A DNA stretch of 64,000 nucleotides from Sphingopyxis sp. (GTDB lineage: Bacteria; Pseudomonadota; Alphaproteobacteria; Sphingomonadales; Sphingomonadaceae), in the NCBI GenBank assembly GCA_002733865.1, contig NVXM01000004.1, positions 1 to 64,000 of the forward strand, written 5' to 3'. Positions 32,287 to 40,537 of the stretch are shown here, piece by piece (position 1 is the stretch's first letter; each line of letters starts with the position of its first letter). The notes under the pieces were generated by a model. It had not been told where the DNA came from. It made no database searches and worked only from the letters and a program-made list of their open reading frames with translations. The translations under genes and the position numbers were made by a program.

Positions 32287-34527
32287 TTATGCGACGGCCA
32301 CGACGCTTTGTCCTTTGGCCTCGACCCTCTCTTCAATTGCACGATATGTAACGATTGCAAGCTGCCATGCAAGAACGGATTCGGCACCCTGATTGCGGTT
32401 GACACCGGCAGGCATCAGACCGTCAAAACAATTGCCGCTGATCATGTCGCCGAGCGGCGTTCCGGCGTCATTCTTGCCCAGAAACCATGCGAAAGCGGAC
32501 CGCGCCCGCTCCGCCCAGGCCGGGTCGCCGGTCGTGTGCAGCGCCGCCGCGCACGCATCAATCATCGCCCATGCCTCCAGCGGCTGCTGATCGAACGGTT
32601 GCGGCTCGGCATAAACCTGGCCGAAACTTTCACTGCCAACAGCCCGGAAATGTCCAAATTCCGAGATTTGGCGTTCGGCGATCCATTCCAGCGTCGACAG
32701 TCCCGCCTGGCGATATTCCCGATTCTCCAGAATCTGGCTGGCGCGCAGCATCGCCTCGGGCAAGCGACAATTGTCATAGGCCAGTACATTTTCAAACCAG
32801 TGCCAGTCGTCGCGCGAAGCCCGGCGCAGCAGGGTCAGCAGCCGCTCGGCATGATCCTCCAGCATTTTTCGGCTGCTTTTGTGATCGGGAACCGTTTCGC
32901 AGAAAGCGGCGGCTCCCAGCATCAGAAACGCGCAGGCGCGCGGCGATTCTATCGACCGAAAATGATCGATTACCGTGCAATAGAGATGCGCCGCCCATTT
33001 GCGGATAACCGGGTCCGCATGGTCGCGCGCGGTAATGCCAAGCGCCCAGATTGCCCGGCCGCAGCTGTCTTCCGATCCCTGATCTTCCAGCCACTGACGG
33101 TCATAGGACATGAAATTGCGAAACCGCTTTGTCTCGTCGTTCCAGCCATGTTGCACGAAGGCGGCAAAAGTCGCTGTCCATATTTTGCGCTGGTCGGGCG
33201 TCAGCGCTGGCGAACGCGCGGTCAGGATCAGCGCCCTGGCATTATCATCGATGCAATAGCCGTGGTCTCGATTGGGCACCGAGAACATCGAATGCTGCAG
33301 GATCCCGGTATGGTCGCTCATGTTGATGACGGCATCGAAATTGGCGAATTGCTGGCTTCTGCGCGCCTGAAACGGCAATATGTCGGTGGTTGGCTTGATC
33401 GTCCGGAACAGGTCCATCGCCTTGAGCGCATAGCAGGGCCAGGTCATCTCCCGCGTCTTGGCATAGGCCCTGTCGCCCACCCGCTGGCGCTCGCTGTCGT
33501 CCAGCAGCAGCCGGGCAACCGCTGTCGAGAGGCCTTTTTCATCGCCGAAATCCACCAATATGCCGCAGCCGTCGGCAAGCAGTTCGCTCGCGTGGACATA
33601 GGGCGTGGAAACGATCGCGCGGCCGAGTCCGGCAGCATAGGACAATGTCCCTGACGTGATCTGCGCCGGATTGAGATAGGGGGTGACATAGACCTCGGCG
33701 GCCGAGAGGCAGAGCATAAGGTCGTCAAATTCGACGAACCGGTCGATCCACATGATATTGTCCGCCACACCCAGTTCTTCCGCCCTGGCCTTCAGCTGGT
33801 CGCGCAGCTTTTCGCCCTCGCGATTGGCCAGATGCGGGTGGGTCGCCCCCAATATCATATAGGTTGTCTCGGGAACCCGCTTGACGATCTCGGGCAGCGC
33901 TTCGATCATCGTCCCGACACCCTTGTCCGGCGACAATAATCCGAACGTAAGCACTGTGCGCCGACCACCGAGACCCAGACGCGCTTTCGCTGCTTCGGGA
34001 GAATCCTGGGGTCTATCGGGTATGCCGTGCGGGATGACCGCTATCCGCTCCTGCGCCACGCCATAGGTTTCATGGATAATGCGCCGTCCTTCTTCGGCCA
34101 TGACAATGACCTGGCTGGCCATAGTCAGCATCGCCTTGGTCACCCGCCGCTGATCGGGGTCGGGCTTATCCAGAATGCTGTGCATGGTAACGGCGACAGG
34201 AATCGAAATCTGGTTGAGGAGGGTGAGGATATATTCACCGGCTGAGCCGCCAAAAATGCCATATTCATGCTGCAGCCAGAGAATTTCGGCACCGCTGCAG
34301 TTGATCTCGTGCGCTGCTTTCAGATAGCTGGCAGGTTCGTCGTGGACGATCAGACTGATGTCATCGGAATAATTGACCGGCGAACCGTCGTCCATCGCGA
34401 CAATATCAACCCGCGCCGCCGGGAAGGCTTCCAGCAGTGCTTTTTCGGTATCGGCGGTGAAGGTGGCTATGCCGCAACGGCGCGGCGGGTAATTTCCAAG
34501 AAGTGCAATATGCTTTCTGTCATTCAT
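32287..34527 (-). CDS. Glycosyltransferase (GT4) fused to an alpha/alpha-barrel-like domain
   Basis: About 746 residues. Residues 1-390: GT-B fold with LLGNYPPRRCGIATFT, VIPHGIPDRP, LTFGLLSPDKGVGTMIEALP, and the donor site TPYLNPAQITSGTLSYAAGLGRAIVSTPY. Residues about 400-740: a helical region with DHGYCIDDNARALIL, WFENVLAYDNCRLPEAML and MPAGVNRNQGAESVLAWQLA, like (alpha/alpha)6 glycosidase or epimerase barrels. Fusion of a transferase and such a barrel in one chain is uncommon. I prefer the ATG at 34527 (GAGGA 9 nt before); 34536 is the first possible ATG. Operon with the GH130 gene. Confidence 0.88.
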   Translation of the reverse strand: MNDRKHIALLGNYPPRRCGIATFTADTEKALLEAFPAARVDIVAMDDGSPVNYSDDISLIVHDEPASYLKAAHEINCSGAEILWLQHEYGIFGGSAGEYILTLLNQISIPVAVTMHSILDKPDPDQRRVTKAMLTMASQVIVMAEEGRRIIHETYGVAQERIAVIPHGIPDRPQDSPEAAKARLGLGGRRTVLTFGLLSPDKGVGTMIEALPEIVKRVPETTYMILGATHPHLANREGEKLRDQLKARAEELGVADNIMWIDRFVEFDDLMLCLSAAEVYVTPYLNPAQITSGTLSYAAGLGRAIVSTPYVHASELLADGCGILVDFGDEKGLSTAVARLLLDDSERQRVGDRAYAKTREMTWPCYALKAMDLFRTIKPTTDILPFQARRSQQFANFDAVINMSDHTGILQHSMFSVPNRDHGYCIDDNARALILTARSPALTPDQRKIWTATFAAFVQHGWNDETKRFRNFMSYDRQWLEDQGSEDSCGRAIWALGITARDHADPVIRKWAAHLYCTVIDHFRSIESPRACAFLMLGAAAFCETVPDHKSSRKMLEDHAERLLTLLRRASRDDWHWFENVLAYDNCRLPEAMLRASQILENREYRQAGLSTLEWIAERQISEFGHFRAVGSESFGQVYAEPQPFDQQPLEAWAMIDACAAALHTTGDPAWAERARSAFAWFLGKNDAGTPLGDMISGNCFDGLMPAGVNRNQGAESVLAWQLAIVTYRAIEERVEAKGQSVVAVA

Positions 34528-34925
34528 GGCGAACATTCCTCAAATTCGTACTTCTTTTCCTCTCCCACCATTATTTTTGTAGTTTATATATGTACGAAAC
34601 CCGCCTTTGGTTGCGCGCCAGTGCAAGAATCGGTCCAGTCCGTGCTGATTATGTGCCGGATGAAAGAAAAGTGGGGCGGACAGCGGCGCACGACCGAATG
34701 CGGCTCCCGACATGGCAGGCAAATATCTTGAGCCAAAAAATAGGATTTGGCGTTTTGCTTGGGACGATAGCCCGAATTCGGGCCGGGTGCGGGGAACAAC
34801 GCCGCCGTCTCACCTTAGCGGTGGCGATACGGCACACCGCGACTGGCGTCGTGGTGCCAGAAATATTATGTGCTTTTGCGCCAGCGCGGCATCTGCCAGC
34901 GCTGGCGCTTGTCGTCAAACAGGAG
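34528..34925. other. Intergenic region upstream of the GT4-GH130 operon
   Basis: Roughly 390 nt without a convincing gene. It must hold the promoter of the glycosyltransferase operon (AT-rich near 34545-34600). An inverted repeat GCGCCAGCG / CGCTGGCGC (34878-34886, 34900-34908) follows the end of the Rieske gene but has no T run. Short open frames here lack ribosome sites and similarity. Confidence 0.5.
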
Positions 34926-36275
34926 TCAGTCGGCCATCCAGCGTTCGAGATTTTCGTGGAAGAAGCGCACGCGGCGTTCCTGCCATGCGAGATAGTCGCG
35001 CTTGTAGCCACGCGAGTTCAGGCCGCGCTGCTGTACTTCCCAGACCTCGACATCCTGATCGATACCGGGGCCCATTGACACTTCGTCGACCTTGCCCTGC
35101 ACGTGCGGCGCGGGAACCGACACATCCACCCACTCGGCCATGCTCTGCGAATAATAGCGCTCGGTGCCTTCGGGGAACAACGTCATATACCACATGTCGA
35201 AATAGCATTTCTGCGGATCGCTTTCATGGGGCCGGGCGCGCAGCCAGATATTGCCGTCCGGTTTCAGGCTGAACGACAGGTTCGGGAAAATCGTGTAATG
35301 CCAGTGATCGGTCAGCTGGGAATCCTTGTAGCTTGAGAAATCAAAGCCTTTCTCGGCTCCCAGTTCCCGCTTCGCTTTCTGCAGGGCCGCGCGAATTTCG
35401 CCGGTCTTCCCCTTGCGGAAATCGTCCGGGTTGAGACCCCAGAATTCCAGTTCCTCGGCCATCTGCTCGAGCGTTTCCTTCTCGCCGCCGCGCAATGTCT
35501 TGGTCGGTCCGGCACCGGGCATGATCATATGGGCATGGCCCTCCGGATAGAGGTCAAACTGGCAGTGGTGGTGCGAATATTCCATCACAAATTTTGTTTG
35601 CGGATGGACGAAGGGTACGTGGTAGCTCTCGTTGAAATTGTCCTGGACCAGCTTCCAGTTGAAATTGCCTTCGACCGTCATCCAGTGGGTGCGCACCATC
35701 TTGTCCATCGGATAGGTTTCGATTTGCTCGGCAATCGGGCCGAGAAACTCGCGCAGCGACACGGCATTCTCGTCCATATTGATCCAGATAAATCCGGCCC
35801 AGACTGTGCACTGGACGGGTACCAGATTAAGCTTGCCGCAAGGCGAACCCTGCAGGAAATCAGCTTCGTCGGGCACCGATTTCAGCCGCCCGCTGAATTC
35901 ATAGGCCCAGCCATGATAGGGGCAGGTCAGCCGCTTACCGGTGGCATTGCCCTCCTCGCCGGTGACCAGCGGCATGCCGCGGTGCTGGCAGACATTGTAG
36001 AAGGCCCGCACTTCCTCATCCTCGCCGAGGATGCAGACGATGGTTTCCGGCCCGAAGTCTGCCGTGATCCAGTCGCCCGCTTTTTTCAGCTGGGCAGCGA
36101 CGCCGGCAATCTGCCAGGTCTTGGTCCAGACCTTTTCCCATTCCTTGTCGGCCCATTCCTTGGAGGAATAGCGATCCGGGGTGATGGGCGTGTTGCGAAA
36201 TTCCGGATCGCGCAACTTGTCGGTCTGGGCCTTGAGTGTGGCGTCGGACCGGTCTTCGCTGATGACATTGGACAT
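34926..36275 (-). CDS. Rieske aromatic ring-hydroxylating oxygenase, alpha subunit
   Basis: 449 residues. Seen: [2Fe-2S] ligands CQHRGMPLVTGEEG...LTCPYHGWAYEF and mononuclear iron site QDNFNESYHVPFVHPQ. The AGGAGATAAGCC ribosome site supports the ATG at 36275. An NTF2-like gene lies 53 nt upstream and a TonB receptor gene further upstream on the same strand, so the three probably form an uptake-oxidation unit for an aromatic or steroid-like compound. It differs clearly from the Rieske protein at 13302-14630. No reductase is visible. Confidence 0.93.
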   Translation of the reverse strand: MSNVISEDRSDATLKAQTDKLRDPEFRNTPITPDRYSSKEWADKEWEKVWTKTWQIAGVAAQLKKAGDWITADFGPETIVCILGEDEEVRAFYNVCQHRGMPLVTGEEGNATGKRLTCPYHGWAYEFSGRLKSVPDEADFLQGSPCGKLNLVPVQCTVWAGFIWINMDENAVSLREFLGPIAEQIETYPMDKMVRTHWMTVEGNFNWKLVQDNFNESYHVPFVHPQTKFVMEYSHHHCQFDLYPEGHAHMIMPGAGPTKTLRGGEKETLEQMAEELEFWGLNPDDFRKGKTGEIRAALQKAKRELGAEKGFDFSSYKDSQLTDHWHYTIFPNLSFSLKPDGNIWLRARPHESDPQKCYFDMWYMTLFPEGTERYYSQSMAEWVDVSVPAPHVQGKVDEVSMGPGIDQDVEVWEVQQRGLNSRGYKRDYLAWQERRVRFFHENLERWMAD

Positions 36276-36328
36276 TGGCTTATCTCCTGAAAAACTTCGA
36301 ATTTGGGCTCATATTAACATAAAACGGG

Positions 36329-36880
36329 CTAGCTGTCGAAATGCCGATAGGATGGGTCCTCTTCACCCCGGACCCCGAAGCTATAGTCGGGCATATTGGT
36401 GCGGTCCCAGATATCGGTTGATGGACTTATGCTGCTCCAGTCATAGACGGCGCCGCGATGGGCCATGCGCCATTCGCCGTCACGGCGCTCGAACCGGTCA
36501 AGATACCGGCCGGCGGCGATCATGAAATTGTCGGTACCATCCTCTGCGGGAATGGCATGATGGGCGATAAAATAGCTTTCCCCGTAGGCGGTATCGCCCT
36601 CCAGCTTGATCAGGATATTGCCGACCATGTGCTGGGTACGATGCATGCCTTTCAGTACATCCATGACCCAGGGCACAAAATCCTTGGCGCTGCCCTTGTA
36701 ACTGCCGTGATCATCTGTCGCGTCGGGGTGGAACAATTGATTGACCAGTTCGCCGTCGCAGCGATCAATCGCTCGGGCCATGCGAAGCACCAGCTCCGTA
36801 CAATCCTGCTTGTCCAGCATATCAGAAATTCGCTGATCCCGGGACGGTGAGGCCGCATTGGTCTTTTGGGCTGAGGTCAT
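36329..36880 (-). CDS. SnoaL-like (NTF2 fold) protein paired with the Rieske gene
   Basis: 183 residues. Pattern CTELVLRMARAIDRCDGELVNQLFHPDATDDHGSYKG, TQHMVGNILIKLEGDTAYGESYFIAHH, AGRYLDRFERRDGEWRMAHRGAVYDW matches SnoaL_4-type proteins, which include dehydratases and beta-subunit-like partners of ring-hydroxylating oxygenases. Its place 53 nt before the Rieske gene fits a beta-subunit-like or isomerase role; I cannot choose. Confidence 0.88.
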   Translation of the reverse strand: MTSAQKTNAASPSRDQRISDMLDKQDCTELVLRMARAIDRCDGELVNQLFHPDATDDHGSYKGSAKDFVPWVMDVLKGMHRTQHMVGNILIKLEGDTAYGESYFIAHHAIPAEDGTDNFMIAAGRYLDRFERRDGEWRMAHRGAVYDWSSISPSTDIWDRTNMPDYSFGVRGEEDPSYRHFDS

Positions 36881-37100
36881 TGTAAATGCTCCGCTATATT
36901 AGGGGTCCTTGCTCTCGCGCGTCTCGTACCGGAGAAGGGAGAGAGGCGGACAATACCGGTGCCGGACCGGAAACCGCCTGAACTGAAAGTCGCCCGGCGT
37001 CTGGGTGCAGGGCAACGACCATTCGCCGTTGCCCTGTCGCTTTTCTGTTTCTTCGCCATAATCTGTTTTCTCCACTATGGCTTGGAAGCTCAAATTCCGA

Positions 37101-39647
37101 TCAGAACCGGACCGTAGCCTGTACGCTCACCGTCCGCGGGAAAGCGCCGTAGCCGAGGGCATCGCCCCGTACCGCCGCCGCGGTTCCGGTTCCGGACCCG
37201 GTCAACGGAGCCGTGCCACCGCCGGTAAAGTAGAATTTATTGGTCAGGTTCTTGCCGATCAGGGCCAGTTCCCAGCTATCATCACTTGCCCCGAACCGGA
37301 TGCCGGCATCCAGAACGACATAAGAGGATTGCGTCGTCGCCTTGTCGCCGAAGCTCGAGGCGATATAGGAATCGCTGTACCGCATATCGAAATTGGTACC
37401 CAGTTTCAGACTGCTAGACAGCTCCGTCTCGTAGGAAATGCCGGCGGTACCCGTCCATTCCGGTGCAACCGCTGTCGGAACGCCGCTGAGATCCTGCGAT
37501 GGAACACCGCCGATATTGAGCGTGCAGCCCGCCGCGATCGACTGACCCGAATAGCAGGGCGCGATGAAGTCTTCATAGCGCGCCCGGTTATAGTTCAGAT
37601 TGCCGCGCAATCTGAGCCCGGGGACCGAATAAGGGGCATATTCCAGTTCCAGCTCGACGCCTTCCGAACGCGCGCTACCGGCGTTGTAGGTGATGTAGGC
37701 AAAAATCTGCGAGTTGAAAAAGTCGACCTGAAGATCGGTATATTTATAGTTATAATAGGTGATATTTGCCTGCAACTGATTGTCCGCAAGCGTCGACTTG
37801 ACCCCGAATTCATAACCCTTGCCCTTTTCCCGGTCAAAGGTCAGATCGGTGGCAGGCGTGGCCGACAGGGCCGAGTTGATCGCGCTGTTGGAAAAACCGC
37901 CGGATTTATAGGCGACCCGATAGGCGCCATAGAGCATGACGTCGTCGGTCGGTCTCCACCGCAGGGTGAAATCCGGTGACCAGTCGTTGAATGTCTGATT
38001 GCCGAAGATCGTGCCGTTGACGGCTGCGCTTTCTGGCACAAACAGTCCCTGCAAGCCGACGTTGACGTAAGGCTGAGTGAAGCTGCTGTCCTTGGTTTCG
38101 TGAATATAGCGCACGCCGCCGGTGGCTTCCAGTGTCGGTGTGATCTGCCACATAACCTGGCCATAGCCGGAGAGCGTTTCACCCTTGGTCTGGGATTGCT
38201 TGGAATAGGCGACATAGCGATTTGCCGCACTGGCCGACGAATCTTCGGCACCTGCGAACATCACGGCCTGGAAGAAATCACGCGTGGTCTTCTGATACAG
38301 ACCACCGATCATCAGATTGACGGGGGCATCGAAGTCGGTGAGAACTCGCAGCTCCTGACTGAACGCATCATAGCTGGCATTCTCCGTGGCCCAGGTGCCG
38401 CCGCTCAGAAAGTCGCAGTCGCAGGCGAACTTGTTGTTGTTCCAGTTATAATTGGTGATCGAGCTGATGGTTACATTGTCCAGCGCATATTCCAGCGAGC
38501 CGGTTGCCGACCACGATTTATAGGTATTGTACAAACCGCCGTCATCGCGGGCAAAGGGATAGTCCTGCGCGATATCGAGCGGGAAATCATTCTGGTGAAT
38601 GGTGAAATTCTTGCCGCAGGTATAGCTGGGCGCGATGGTGGTCTGGCCGGTCGGGCAATCGACCGCGACATAGTTCCAGCCATTGCCGACGGTGCGGTTA
38701 TAGGTGCCGGAAACCTTGAGCTTGGCGGTCAGGCGATCGTCCGGCTCATATTTCAGGGTGATACGACCGATCAATTCGCGTTCCTGCGGCTGCTCGGATG
38801 CAGCGGGCGCAGCGGTATGCGGGTTGGTGTTGCCAGTGGCCGCGTCGACGGTCGGATAGTTGATGGTCTGCTGCTGGTTATCGTAATAGCCGCCCCACAT
38901 CCGTGAGCCGCGCAGGGCAACCCGCACACCGAGCGTATCGGTCAGCGGCTGGGAGATAATCGCTTCGGCATAGGCCCGCTCTGCGGCGAATTCATAACCG
39001 ACGCGACCGATATATTCCGGATCATAGCCGGGATCAGCGGTGGTCAGCGAAATAACACCGGCGGTTGCGTTCTTGCCAAAGAACAAGGATTGGGGCCCCT
39101 TGAGGACCTCAACGCGGGCGAGATCGAAAAAGCCTTCGTTGATAATCCGGCCCTGGCCATAATAGACGCTGTCAACGACGATGGCGACCGACTGCTCGAT
39201 GCCGATCGACGTCGCGGACGACCCGATACCGCGCAGGGTAAGCTGCGCGCCGGCACCGTTTGACGAACGTGCAATGGTGAAATTCGGTGTCGCTGCCGCG
39301 ATTTTCTCCAGGCTGCTCAAATCGCGCGCCGCGATTTCTTCAGCGGTGATGGCCTGCACCGAGACGGGAATCGACTGCACCGATTCCTCGCGCCGCCGGG
39401 CAGTAACGACGATCGTCTGCACGCCGCCGGTTTGCGCGGCATCCGTGCTTGCCGTTTCTGGGGAAGCAGAGTTTTCCGGAGCGGATTGGGACAATAGCGA
39501 TGCGGTCAGGGGGGCGGCGGCCGGTTGGCTTGCCGCTGCGGGCGCCGTGGCTGGAGCCTGGCCATAAGCCGCTCCCGATGCCGCCATCATGGCGACGACG
39601 ATAGACGTCCGATAAAGTAATTCTGCACGCAAAGCGGTTTTCGCCAT
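37101..39647 (-). CDS. TonB-dependent receptor
   Basis: 848 residues. Signal peptide, an Ala/Pro-rich linker (to about residue 70), TonB-box-like VQTIVVTARRREESVQSIPVSV, plug with LRGIGSSATSIGIEQSVAIVVD and VLKGPQSLFFGKNATAGVISL, barrel ending VSVQATVRF. Cysteine pairs in the barrel (CPTGQTTIAPSYTCGK and CYSGQ...CTL) suggest disulfide-closed loops. AGGAGGAGATTC before the ATG. It is the first gene upstream of the NTF2-like and Rieske genes, after a 220-nt gap. Three 14-bp direct repeats lie upstream. Confidence 0.93.
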   Translation of the reverse strand: MAKTALRAELLYRTSIVVAMMAASGAAYGQAPATAPAAASQPAAAPLTASLLSQSAPENSASPETASTDAAQTGGVQTIVVTARRREESVQSIPVSVQAITAEEIAARDLSSLEKIAAATPNFTIARSSNGAGAQLTLRGIGSSATSIGIEQSVAIVVDSVYYGQGRIINEGFFDLARVEVLKGPQSLFFGKNATAGVISLTTADPGYDPEYIGRVGYEFAAERAYAEAIISQPLTDTLGVRVALRGSRMWGGYYDNQQQTINYPTVDAATGNTNPHTAAPAASEQPQERELIGRITLKYEPDDRLTAKLKVSGTYNRTVGNGWNYVAVDCPTGQTTIAPSYTCGKNFTIHQNDFPLDIAQDYPFARDDGGLYNTYKSWSATGSLEYALDNVTISSITNYNWNNNKFACDCDFLSGGTWATENASYDAFSQELRVLTDFDAPVNLMIGGLYQKTTRDFFQAVMFAGAEDSSASAANRYVAYSKQSQTKGETLSGYGQVMWQITPTLEATGGVRYIHETKDSSFTQPYVNVGLQGLFVPESAAVNGTIFGNQTFNDWSPDFTLRWRPTDDVMLYGAYRVAYKSGGFSNSAINSALSATPATDLTFDREKGKGYEFGVKSTLADNQLQANITYYNYKYTDLQVDFFNSQIFAYITYNAGSARSEGVELELEYAPYSVPGLRLRGNLNYNRARYEDFIAPCYSGQSIAAGCTLNIGGVPSQDLSGVPTAVAPEWTGTAGISYETELSSSLKLGTNFDMRYSDSYIASSFGDKATTQSSYVVLDAGIRFGASDDSWELALIGKNLTNKFYFTGGGTAPLTGSGTGTAAAVRGDALGYGAFPRTVSVQATVRF

Positions 39648-39722
39648 TCCGAATCTCCTCCTGATAAATTGACCTGCAGCGCTTTTTCTACGCTTGAGGA
39701 CAATTTAAAGAGGCGTTGGCGG

Positions 39723-39764
39723 ATTTGCGCCTAACAATTTGGCCTAACACATTTGGCCTATTAA
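39723..39764. repeat. Three tandem 14-bp direct repeats upstream of the TonB receptor
   Basis: ATTTGCGCCTAACA, ATTTGGCCTAACAC and ATTTGGCCTATTAA stand head to tail without gaps, 75 nt upstream of the receptor start. Looks like an iterated regulator site; the protein is unknown. Confidence 0.7.
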
Positions 39765-39847
39765 AAATGCCGATTGTCTTGGCGGATCAACAGCCAGGCC
39801 TGTCGTCATTCGGAAGACTCGGACCCGGTGCAACAGAAATGGTGGTC

Positions 39848-39887
39848 GGACGGTTCGGTCAGGCTGAATAGCCGAACCGAACCGTCC
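39848..39887. repeat. 12-bp perfect inverted repeat after the FKBP gene
   Basis: GGACGGTTCGGT - 16 nt - ACCGAACCGTCC. It begins 9 nt past the stop of the minus-strand FKBP gene. No T run follows on the minus strand, so it may be a weak or Rho-assisted terminator. Confidence 0.6.
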
Positions 39888-39895
39888 TTAAAATC

Positions 39896-40333
39896 TTACG
39901 CAGCTTCTTTAATTTCACGAAGCGTCACATCGAAGGAAATATCTTCCCCGGCGAGCGGGTGGTTGCCGTCGGCTTTCACCGACTCTTCGCCCACGGCGAC
40001 GATGTGGAGAGTGATAGCAGAACCGTCCTGCTGCTGTGCCTGAAGGACCATGCCTGGCTGCGGGTCGGATTCGGCTGGCAGGTTCTGCCTCGGAATGTCG
40101 ACCACCATCTCTTCGCGCCGGGCGCCAAAGGCATTTTCGCATTCGATCGCGACCGTCTCCTGGTCGCCGACGTTCATCGCGCCCAGTTTTTCTTCAACCT
40201 GAGGGAAAATCGCGCCGTCGCCAAGCTTGATTGTCTGGGGGCCCGTCTCCTTGGTATCGCCGACGACCGTGCCATCGCTTTTCCGAACGCAATAGTCGAT
40301 TATGACTGTATCGCCTTGCTTTGCATTTTGCAT
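39896..40333 (-). CDS. FKBP-type peptidyl-prolyl isomerase (SlyD-like)
   Basis: 145 residues. Seen: GDTVIIDYCVRKSDGTVVGDT, FPQVEEKLGAMNVGDQETV, the inserted flap domain between about 70 and 120, and DGNHPLAGEDISFDVTLREI, the SlyD signature. It catalyses prolyl isomerisation and acts as a folding helper. The His/Cys-rich metal tail of E. coli SlyD is absent. AAAGGATAAAT before the ATG at 40333. Confidence 0.93.
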   Translation of the reverse strand: MQNAKQGDTVIIDYCVRKSDGTVVGDTKETGPQTIKLGDGAIFPQVEEKLGAMNVGDQETVAIECENAFGARREEMVVDIPRQNLPAESDPQPGMVLQAQQQDGSAITLHIVAVGEESVKADGNHPLAGEDISFDVTLREIKEAA

Positions 40334-40537
40334 ATTTATCCTTTCTATGTGGGGGGAAACGGTATCGTTAAACCGTCTTTCGGCTGCGCGTCCAACTGAC
40401 ACGCGTGTATATAAGTGTCGCGATCATCAGCCTGCTAGTCAAATATAATTTTGCCGTTAACCTCTGTGCCTTAGGCGAGTGACCAGTTTCGGGCCGGCCG
40501 ACTTCAGCGGAAATTGGCGATTGCCAGTGGCCAGCGA

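Noticed and set aside
36877..37093. Two 60-residue minus-strand frames between the NTF2-like and receptor genes
   Set aside because: Overlapping Arg-rich frames, no ribosome site, no recognisable sequence.
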